64,000 nt of DNA, from contig NGZR01000005.1 of the NCBI GenBank assembly GCA_002197995.1, positions 4,092,001-4,156,000 on the forward strand. The letters run 5' to 3'. Under the pieces are notes generated by a model. That model saw only the letters and a program-made list of their open reading frames with translations, was not told the DNA's origin and made no database searches. Source of the DNA: Gaeumannomyces sp. JS-464 (taxonomy: Eukaryota; Ascomycota; Sordariomycetes; Magnaporthales; Magnaporthaceae). Below, piece after piece: positions 55,873 to 64,000 of this stretch (the stretch's first letter is position 1; every line of letters starts with the position of its first letter). Both the position numbers and the translations under genes were made by a program.

Positions 55873-56485
55873 ATGTGATGGACCATGTGAGATTGGTGAG
55901 GGGATTCCGACGCGTCGAAGGCCATACGAAAGATGGCCTATGTATAACGTCAGCTGGGTAGCTACGGTAGCTGCTGGGAAATCAAAGCATACATAGCTCT
56001 TCGATTGCATCAAGCCTACGCTGTTGGCCTACTGAAGCTTTGGCTGATGGCCACAAATGCTTCTCAGGGGCAGCGCAGTGCCGGAGCGGCGTTGTTCTTC
56101 TGGGTCAACGACGTTGGGACTATAAAACATATTGGAATCTGTTTTTAGTCGATCAATTGACATGGGTATTTCTTGACCAATTGCTAAACAGCTTCATTTC
56201 ACCCTCATCTAGTTCTGGGAACAATATGTAAGGGTGTGTTATATGATAGGTGTAGGTATTTTTGCGAGTGTCCGTCGCATGACTGAGGGGAACTTGATAT
56301 CAAAATTGCCTTGGTGGTCCCGAGCGCCCCCCTAAAAAAAAAAATCTAGAGCCTCAGCTTGCCCCATCAGGTACCTCGATTGACAGCTGCCCCTAACCAT
56401 CCACAGCGTCGCGCACCCCGGAGAAGACACGTCCTGGGCCAAGGCGCCTTTCCTCCACCACCCAGAAACTTGGCCGTCACCCACG
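55873..56485. other. Intergenic region before mL54 gene
   Basis: 613 bp between tandem plus-strand genes. An A11 run lies near 56335-56345. No supported ORF. Confidence 0.4.
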
Positions 56486-57257
56486 ATGATCTGCAGGTCG
56501 TGTCTCCGGCAGGCGTGGCGCCTGTCACAGAGGCCGGCGCTGCCTCTGTCCCGCCCGTTCACCACCACATTGCGCGCACGAAACGCCGCACCAGCCGCCC
56601 CCGATGCGCCGCCACTAGCCGCCGCCCCCGAGGCCAGCGACGACGCTGCCGATGCGCCCCTGTCGTCGTGCCCTAAGGGTACTATCCTGACGGGCCTCAA
56701 CTTTTACAAGAATAAGACGGACCCGGTCGCCATGGCAGACAAGGACTACCCAGAATGGCTGTGGACATGTCTCGAGGTCAAGCAAAAGATTGCCGGCGAC
56801 GGCGACGACGCCGCCGGTGCCGACGAGTTTTGTGCGTTACTCTGGCCTCCCCGTCTCTACTATGTCCCCCTGCCCTCGTCTTCCCCCTACCTATCGTCAC
56901 CTGGACCGTGACAAGGCGGGGCCGTGGGGTGGGTGAGCGTGCGCAGTGCGAAGCAGAGCAAAATGCTAATGTGATGGATGACATCTGTCGCCCACAACAG
57001 CAAAATCCAAAAAACAACGGCGGGCAGCCGCCAAACGTCAGAGGCTGCTAGAGGCCAAAATCCTCGCGTCAGGAGACCTGTCAGCACTGGCGCCCAAGAT
57101 TCCCCTGCAACAACAGTCCATCAACCTCCCGGGCGGAGAGGATGGCACTGCCGAAAGCGCCGTGCTCGCGGCGGAGAAGAGGGAGGAACTACGGCAGGCA
57201 ATGCGCAGAGAGCGCAAGACCAAGATCAAGGAGTCCAACTACCTCAAGTCCATGTGA
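56486..57257 (+). CDS. MRPL37: Mitochondrial ribosomal protein mL54 (Mrpl37)
   Basis: Two exons, 56486-56831 and 57001-57257, with a GTGCGT...ACAG intron (56832-57000); 200 residues. A basic, Cys-containing presequence (MICRSCLRQAWRLSQRPAL) is followed by an Ala/Pro-rich linker. The conserved block is CPKGTILTGLNFYKNKTDPV and ALADKDYPEWLW-like sequence (ADKDYPEWLWTCLE), then a basic helix KSKKQRRAAAKRQRL and a C terminus ERKTKIKESNYLKSM. These are the signatures of the Pfam mitochondrial L37/mL54 family, a component of the large mitoribosomal subunit. The frame is intact and the splice joins EF to SKSKKQ in phase. Convergent with TAF7. Confidence 0.92.
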
Positions 57258-57658
57258 GCAGAGGGCTGCCGAATGGTTGGCTGCGTGACAGAGAAGGACC
57301 GGCTCACACTGCGCCCTCAAGGGTTTACCTCTTCCCAATTACATTGTACTATACAATTGTATCAACGAGCGCTTCCCCCCTGTGCATGTATATACTGCGG
57401 CAACTCACTGGCTTAGTTGGACCCAAGGGATTGCTTTGCCATCGGCCCTCATGCACGCTCGTTTGTGTATTTGCCGCTCCCGACACATCCCACGGATGCT
57501 GGGCAGCCGGCTCCAGCCGCTCAACTCCACGCCACGTGCCTGATGGAATTAACTCCTCCCCATACTCTCGGTGAAGGCGATAATGCATCATGGCATCCTG
57601 CGTCGAGTTTCGCAGCAGAGGGGAACCAAGAATAGACAAGGAACTGAAAGAAGGTCCC
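57258..57658. other. Convergent 3' region mL54 / TAF7
   Basis: 401 bp between convergent stops; no ORF supported. Confidence 0.5.
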
Positions 57659-59298
57659 TCAGCCCTCGTCTTCGTCTTCCTCGTCCTCGTCTCCAGCCTT
57701 GCGCTTCATCAGCTCAGCCAGGTGCTTCCTGGCGTTCTTGAGCTGAATTTCCACACGAGTCCTGAGTAGACGATTGGCTATGACGGCGAGGTCCCCTTCT
57801 ATCTTCTTGACTTGCCTCTCCGCTTCTGCTATGGCCTCGTTGGTATCATCCTGATCCGCAGCCTCTCCTTCCGCATCCTCGTCGACATCCTCACGATCAT
57901 CGTCGTCATCGTCATCATCATCGTCGTCGTCGTCGTCCTCGCCATCGTCGTCAGCCCCGACTCAGCCTGGGCCGCTGGTGTGTTGGTCTCATCACCGTTT
58001 GTCGGCAGCGATGTTGATGCGCCCTGCGTCAGACCCTCTTCCTCGGCCATCATGCCCTCGGCCAGCATGCCCTCGAGCTCGTTGAGCAAATCTGCGTCTG
58101 GCTCCCCGTCGTCGTCGCCGTCGTCGTCAAACAAGCCTCCCTGCGAGTCGCCATTGGCCTGGGCGCCGCCGTCCATCTCCTCGTCTTCCTCACCCTCGGC
58201 ATCCTGCTCGTCTTCGGCATAGTCGCCAATCTTCTCTTTGCCGTCGTGCCCGATATTAACGAGCTCATACCGCACATCAGCAGCCTGGCGGTCGGCCTCC
58301 AGCAGCCGGTTGAGCTCAGCCTCCTTGTCCTTAACTTCTTTCTTGGTTAGGCGTTTCCGGAACCGGCGCTGGACGGCATCGTGCATGGGCGGGGTCAGGC
58401 CGTGCGGCCACCTGAAGTCGGTCTCGTTGGTGGGCGCGGGGAGCGGGGCCGTTTTCGCTTCCTGCTCGTTGGCAACCTTTGCAAAGATGAGGAGCATCTG
58501 ACAGATGTCGGCCGTCTTCATCAGGTTTTTCTTGTCCCACGTCTTCATGCTCTCAGTGATGGTAGGAAAGTCGACCAGCACGGCGGCATAGAAATTGCTG
58601 CGGATGCGCACAAGGGCCCTCCGCTCGGCACTCAGCCACTTGATGGCGAATTCGGCAGGCGTCCTGCCCTCCTTGCCATGGCCATTGGGGGGCAGGCCTA
58701 TGCGATTCTGCTCCACCATCTGTGCCAGGTACTCGAGGTCCTCCTCCACGCCCCCCTCATAGCGCAGGATAAACTGCTCTTCTATCACCGGGTCGGTCTC
58801 GCGGTCCTCTAGCTCCGAGTCGTATCCGTCTCCAGGTGGGTGATGCGGCGCATTGCCAGTCCTTCTGAACTTCAACTTGACGGCCGGGGACGTCGCGGCC
58901 GACTTGGTGAGCTTGATCCGCTTGATCGTCGAAGGAGCAGCCGTCTCAATATCGCTATTTGCGTCGTCCTTAGCCCGCTTTTTTGCGCTCGGTTTCATAA
59001 CCCGACCAGACTTTGTCTTAATACTTGGCGGTGCAGAGGGCGGCCGCCGCCGCGGTGGCCCGAAGACCGGGGGGACAGTCTCGTTCGCCGGCGTTGGCGG
59101 CTGTGAGTGATTGAGTTTGACCCTGATCTTGGCACTTGATGTGGGAGTCTCTGCCATGGCGGTCGGCGCGGATGCGGGCGCGGATGCTGCGGGAGATTTC
59201 ATTATTGTTGACAGCGCCTGCGAGCCCACCCGCAGCTTCAGTATTGGCCGGCTGGGAGCCGGTGATGCGCCATCTTTGCGCTCTGACGTTTCCGTCAT
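57659..59298 (-). CDS. TAF7: TFIID subunit TAF7 (TAFII55)
   Basis: One exon; 546 residues once a missing base at the C-run 57955-57958 is restored. The N terminus is Ser/Ala/Pro-rich and basic. The TAFII55 N-terminal domain follows: DPVIEEQFILRYEGG, GRTPAEFAIKWLSAER, YAAVLVDFPTITESMKTWD, NLMKTADICQMLLIFAK. Downstream are RWPHGLTPPMHDAVQRRFRK and long acidic stretches, then a C-terminal helix (EAERQVKKIEGDLAV, ARKHLAELMKRKAG). TAF7 is a core TFIID subunit that contacts TAF1 and restrains its activity. The start at 59298 gives MTETSERKD; longer in-frame reading upstream to 59685 has no supporting features. It is divergent from TAF3 across 0.94 kb, placing two TFIID subunits side by side. Confidence 0.9.
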
Positions 59299-60238
59299 AG
59301 TGACGGAAAGCCCAAACAAACAGCGAGCGGGTCTTAAATGTACTGTTTTCGATAATGGCACTGGAAGGCTTCTGCCGCAGGGTGGAGTTAGGCCGGCCGG
59401 ACTTTTTCGGGCGGGTTGCGCAATACAAAAAAAAAAAAATAATAATAAAATCTTGGGATGGAAATCGGCTTCATAGAGCGCGGCGACCTTCGTGGCCGCG
59501 CGCGCTGCAATGAACCATGGACCTGGATGGCCCGTGGGTCTAACAGCCGCATGTGGATCAGTGAATGGCAAAATGCCGCTAGTCCGCATCTGGAACACCG
59601 GCAGGGCCACTGGCTGCCCAATGGACAAGCGGCAACGCCAGTCAGGTGGGCTCACCTTAATAGATGACTCTGGAAATACTGGCACGCCACTGGAAGGGCC
59701 GTCTGCGACTTCTGTACATTCAAAGCGCGTTTTAAACTTTGCTGTGAACTGACCTCAGCCTGAGGTAAGGTACCGTCTTGGTACACCTCAATCCCAGAAT
59801 ATGAGGTACTTCGTCGATACATCATGGAGCATAAGACCAGCCCCACAGCAACCGTGCATGCAGGCCTGCCCCACCCGATGTGTGCCTGCCCGCTTGTCTG
59901 CACGTTCACGATTGGATGCCAGCAGGTGGACTCTGTTGGAAGTTGAGCTTCCCAATATCCTTTTCCATCCCAAGTGAGGCGCGTCCTCGACTCGCTGCCC
60001 CCCACCATCCGACCACACTCCATACTATGCGCGCACCAGGCTGCGCCACTATAGCCGAACCGTCGATGCGAGTACGCCCGCTCACGTTAGCCTCCATTCC
60101 CTAGGCACAAATCGGCAGAATACGCGCCAGGGAAAACCATCGTCTTCCAAGAGCTCCAAGCCCATAGACAGGCGCCCGGAGAAAACCAGAAAGGAAAGCC
60201 AACAGGCGGAGGAGTACCTCCGGGGGAGGAAGACGACC
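59299..60238. promoter_or_regulatory. Shared upstream region TAF7 / TAF3
   Basis: 940-bp interval between two divergent TFIID-subunit genes, with an A13 run near 59427-59440. Chance ORFs cross it. Bidirectional control is inferred from orientation. Confidence 0.4.
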
Positions 60239-61032
60239 ATGACGCCGCCGCGACCCTCTTCCACGCCCTCCTCCGGCCGAGCGTGCTGCAGATCCTGCGC
60301 GCCTCGGGCTACCAGATCACCAAGCGCCGCCGTGCTCGATAGCCTCACGGACCTGGCGGCCCAGTACCTGCTGGTGCTCTGCCGCCAGACCGCCGCCCAC
60401 GCCGCCGACAACGGCAGCGACCTGTGCCCGGGCCTCGTCGACGTGCGCATGGCCCTCGAGGACTGCGGCGCCCTCGGCCCGGACCTCCCCGGCGACGACC
60501 CCCAGGGCGCCCAGGACTTTGTCGACTGGTTCGCCGGCCCGCGCAACGCCGAAATACGCCGTATCGCCCTCGACGGCGAGGACGAGGCCACGGACTGGCT
60601 GGTTGGTAAGTCTTTTCTGTTGGATCTTCGATCTGGGGGATCTCTTTGTGATTCTCTCGTGGATGAGCAGGGCGCTAATCAAGCCCACGATCCTCAGCCC
60701 TAAAGCAAAAACACAGCAAGACTGGGGAGGACTCCAAGTTCCAAGGGACGCTATTGGGCAAATGCAACGAACATGGCGAGGTCATTGTCGAGGGCGGCCA
60801 CTTCAACACCATCCAGTCTTGGAGCGATCACATGAAGAAGAGCGGTGTTATGACCCCGCCGCCATCACCGCCGCAAGCAGAGGATCAGTCGGACGACGAT
60901 GGCGATTCGAGGCCACCCAGCTCTGGACTAAGCTCAATAGGAGAGAGGGAGATCCACGAGCTTGGGATGAGCATGGACGGTGGCCAGGCCGGCATTGCTG
61001 GCGCCTCTGCAATGGATGTGGACACGACATGA
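60239..61032 (+). CDS. TAF3: TFIID subunit TAF3 (histone-fold, bromodomain-associated)
   Basis: Two exons, 60239-60605 and 60698-61032, with a GTAAGT...CTCAG intron (60606-60697). The first exon encodes a histone-fold of the bromodomain-associated type: TLFHALLRPSVLQILRASGY, then VLDSLTDLAAQYLLVLCRQT, LVDVRMALEDCGALGP, DFVDWFAGPRNAEIRRI. After the splice come ALKQKHSKTGEDSKFQGTLL and a C terminus with EGGHFNTIQSWSDH and MTPPPSPP. TAF3 pairs with TAF10 through this fold in TFIID; fungal TAF3 lacks the animal PHD finger, as here. Two opposite single-base changes are needed: a missing base near 60244 after the ATG, and an extra base at about 60324-60331. Together they give a closed 233-residue frame. 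TAF8 is a possible alternative. The start is the weakest part. Confidence 0.78.
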
Positions 61033-61362
61033 TCCCGCACAGGAATAATGACGAGGAAAGATGGAAAAGAAGGAAGGAAAGAAAAAGTAAATACGTCACC
61101 AACGCGTTTACTCAGATGCTTACTCAACATACTTTTATTATTTGTACAGTTCATAGCGCCGGCGTCTGGGAAACTAATACCATTTTGCCCTTGGCTGTAA
61201 TAGCCAGGGAGGCACCACCAAGAGATTTGGGCTGCCGGATTCACGCCAAACGCTAACTTTTGTGAGGCTGAGCAACACACTGGAATATCGCATACCGATT
61301 TTATTTTCTAGCGCCAAACCACTGAGGCCGCAATCTTGCTTGACGCCCCCCTTTTGGGCACA
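61033..61362. other. Convergent 3' region TAF3 / GH15
   Basis: 330 bp between convergent genes, A-rich at 61060-61090 and TA-rich near 61130. Nothing else seen. Confidence 0.5.
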
Positions 61363-63931
61363 TCATCTCGAATACTCGGTGGAGCGGTCGAGGTTGAAGG
61401 CGGCGCTTATCAAGGCCAGGTGACTGAAGGCCTGGGGTGTGTTGCCCAGCTGCTCGCCCGACCTCGCGATCTCCTCGCTGAACATGCACAGGTGGTTGCT
61501 GAAGCTGAGCATGTTCTCGAACAGATTGATGGCCCGGACCAGATACTTGGGCTCGTACACGCCTGCACGCGTCATGGCCTCAACCAGCCAGAAAGTGCAC
61601 ATGCTGAACGCGCCTCGCGCCCACCAATGCCTGCCACACCGGTTCATGTCAGTCTATTGTCTGCCCAAACGCTCTGGAGCCGGACTTTGGAACTTTCTAA
61701 ACACCCAGCGCACGGCAGGCAGGACAACTTACCATCGTCAGATAGCTCGGTGTTGTAGCGATAGACGAGCCCCGTGCTTGTCAGACCGCCCTTCTCCGGA
61801 GGTAGCAAGATGCGATCCATGGTGTTCAGGAACCGCGGGTCCGATGGGGCGATGAAAAAGACCAAGGGCGCTATCAGGATGGACGAGTCCAGAATGGTGT
61901 TGTTCTCGTAGCTCTGCACGAAACACTTCATCTCCTTGTTGTAGCCTGGTTTGCGCACCATCCGTCAGCTTCGACCATAACCCTTGGACATGGCGACGCG
62001 GGCGGGTTTTCGTGGCCGTCACCGATTTTGGCAAGCATGCAACATACCTTTCTCCATTTCTCCTCATAGAGCATGTCGCGGGCCTCAAGCCATTTACCCG
62101 GTTGGGACAAGGGAGATTCCGCTTCTCTGCCAGCCGAAGGCCGCGGTCGAAGGCGACCCAGAGCATCACTTTGGAGTAGACAAAGTTTTGCTTGTTATTT
62201 CGAACCTCCCAGATAGACATATCGGGCTCTGCAGCGGTCATCAGTCAGCATTCTGTTCGTTCTGGCCAGTGCCCTGAGTTCATGTCCAAGCCAACTTGCC
62301 GTTCATGATGGTGAGGACGTAGTCTGCACGGCACGAATACAAATCATTAGTTAGCCTTCCCACTCCTTCAAAACTAGGCCAGCCGCTGTTGTTTCAAGAA
62401 TTTACCGAGGAGCTGTCGTACGGACACCCATTGGTCCCAAGTGACAGGTTTGCCATATTTGTTGTTGAGGTAAATAGCGTCCATGAGCTCTCCATAAATG
62501 TCGAACTGGTGGTGGAAAGCCGCACCGTTTCCGATGCGGACAGGCTTGCTGCCCTGTAGCCATCGAGGTGGTCGAGCTCGAGCTCGGGGATCTCGGTCTC
62601 ACCCCTGATGGTGAACATGATGGGGAGGCCACCGTCGGGAGCGCGAGACTTGAGGATGCGCTCGCTGATGAATTCCATGTACGCATCTGCCTCTTCCTTG
62701 AATCCAAGCCGCAGCAGGATGTAGATTGTGAAGCTGGAGTCGCGCACCCACGAGAAACGATAGTCCCAGTTTCTGGAATCGCCAGCGAGGGTCAGACCGG
62801 GTGGTCTCGATCCGGAGGGCGAGGAAAGGACCGGGAAGGGAAGCCAGCGCGGCTGCTTACCGAACACCCCCAATATCTTCTGGGATGGAGAAGGTCGGGG
62901 CTGCTACAATAGCCCGGTAGGCTCATACGTCAGAAGCTTCAAGATCATGAGGCTCCTGCTCACGACCTCGCGCCACCGGCCCTTGTACTTGGACTTGGAG
63001 ATCCAGTTGTACCAATAGCTCTGGGTTGAATGCTGCTGGCCGTCGAGCACCGCGGTCGTGATGTGCTCGGTGACGTGGTTCAGGATGTCTTCACGCAACA
63101 CAAATGACGCGGCCTGGCCTTCCTGGATGTTGATGCGGGCAACGACGCCCTCGCCAAGCATGCCGGGCCTCTTGACCTTTTTGAACCTGACAATGGGGTA
63201 CGTGCTCGCCGACGTGTTGTCGCCGCAGTCCAGCGTCACGTCAAGCTGCAGTTTCAGGTCTTTACTGTGGAAGGTAACCGTTTTGCTTTTCACGTCATTG
63301 CACTGTTCACCCTGGGCTGGCTCGACGATTTCGGTGACGTGAGGCTCCTTGGCGTAGCCAAACGCCGGGAAGACCTCGACATCTGTGTTTCAGGGGTCAG
63401 TGTGAATGGTGAGAGGGAGGAAGAAAGATGAACGAACGGGGGAAAAAAGAGCAGGCAGCCTACCGAGAGTCAGATTTCCGCGGATACACTCGATTCTTCT
63501 GACGAGCCACTTCTTGAGCTCGTCGGGCACCTTGGTCATCTCGCGGAAAGCGTTCTGCTTGGGGGCCTTGGTGATGACGGCGCTCTGCCTGGGCCTGGGG
63601 AAGAAGTCGACCAAGTCAACGACGCCGTTTTCGTGGATGTAGCGCGTCTGCAGGATGTTACTGGAGGGCAGATATTGCTGCTTGGTCGTGCAGGAAATAT
63701 CGGCCGGGGGGCGATGCTGAAGTGGCCGCCCTTGTTCTTGTCCAGGAGTCGGCAAAAGACCGAGGGGGAGTCGAAGTCGGGCCAGCACATGAAGTCGATA
63801 CTCCCGTCCATGCCAGCCAGGGCACATGTCCTCATGTTCCCTATGATGCCGTAGTTCTCGATGGGCAGGTAGCCGGCAGCTTGGCGGCGCATGCCCTGCG
63901 CGGGGGTCGCATTGTGAGACGGTGTGCCCAT
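61363..63931 (-). CDS. Glycoside hydrolase family 15-like protein
   Basis: Seven exons: 63931-63464, 63382-62861, 62772-62406, 62323-62300 (24 nt), 62228-62048, 61945-61733 and 61630-61363. The N-terminal trehalase/glucoamylase-like domain has [20 protein letters not shown] and [18 protein letters not shown]. The (alpha/alpha)6 domain has [57 protein letters not shown] and [15 protein letters not shown]. This is the intracellular, bacterial-type GH15 branch rather than secreted glucoamylase; no signal peptide is seen. Six single missing bases are needed: 63706-63711, 62913-62915, 62552-62554, about 62097-62100, 62057-62059 and about 61613. They yield a closed 682-residue frame with all splice phases right. 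The fourth intron uses a GC donor (ACG|GCAAGT). Substrate (trehalose or alpha-glucan) cannot be told. Pseudogenisation is possible but less likely than sequencing error. Confidence 0.87.
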
Positions 63932-64000
63932 GCCGGGCAGACAGCGTGCTCGGCTGGGTGAGGCGCCCAGGGATCTGACGGGTGCTGGGACGGGCCGCGA
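63932..64000. promoter_or_regulatory. 5' flank of GH15 gene
   Basis: The last 69 bases lie upstream of the GH15 start codon (minus strand) and contain no recognisable element. Confidence 0.4.

Overview
The window is nuclear DNA of a filamentous ascomycete, most likely a Sordariomycete. The evidence is protein-coding genes split by short introns (about 50-160 bp, GT...AG with fungal-type branch sites), moderately GC-rich exons, and a gene set typical of that class (Sch9 and Psk1-type AGC kinases, verprolin, TFIID subunits, DOMON/cytochrome b561, fungal mitochondrial ribosomal and complex I/ATP synthase subunits). I see no operons, CRISPR arrays, rRNA or convincing tRNA genes, and no intact transposon.

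Layout from left to right: 3' end of NAR1 (cytosolic Fe-S assembly), convergent with a SUZ-domain gene; a small unknown protein; a ~6 kb gene-poor stretch leading into SCH9 (9200-12018); ATP14 and a DOMON-cytochrome b561 gene on the minus strand; a 4.5 kb gene-poor stretch; a Psk1-like S6 kinase (21105-22843); the divergent pair PRP4 / P-TEFb-type cyclin; DUS4 / RBM42-like RNA-binding protein (divergent); verprolin (WIP) / an uncharacterised mitochondrial-type protein (divergent); a four-TM membrane protein; CHORD-CS protein / glutaredoxin-like protein (divergent); an HpcH/HpaI aldolase; a tail-anchored disordered protein; GAR2/NSR1 nucleolin-like protein / complex I 12-kDa subunit (divergent); mitochondrial ribosomal mL54; TAF7 / TAF3 of TFIID (divergent); and a GH15-family hydrolase whose 5' end lies 69 bp from the right edge.

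Functionally the window is a housekeeping neighbourhood: TOR-type nutrient signalling (SCH9, PSK1), transcription and RNA metabolism (TAF7, TAF3, cyclin, PRP4, RBM42-like, GAR2, DUS4, SUZ protein) and mitochondrial energy metabolism (ATP14, NDUFB10-type subunit, mL54). Divergent pairs sharing 0.5-1.3 kb intergenic regions dominate.

The strongest unexplained signal is technical or evolutionary. At least 24 single-base indels, mostly one missing G/C in a short homopolymer, break otherwise conserved reading frames in 13 genes, while exact codon phase is regained each time the base is restored. This looks like uncorrected sequencing error rather than gene death. I did not find a clearly new defence, mobile or biosynthetic system. 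The best leads for novelty are three conserved-looking but unrecognised proteins (37118-38713, 40592-41976, 49022-50561), an orphan exon at 6825-6942, two GC-AG introns and 20-27 nt micro-exons.
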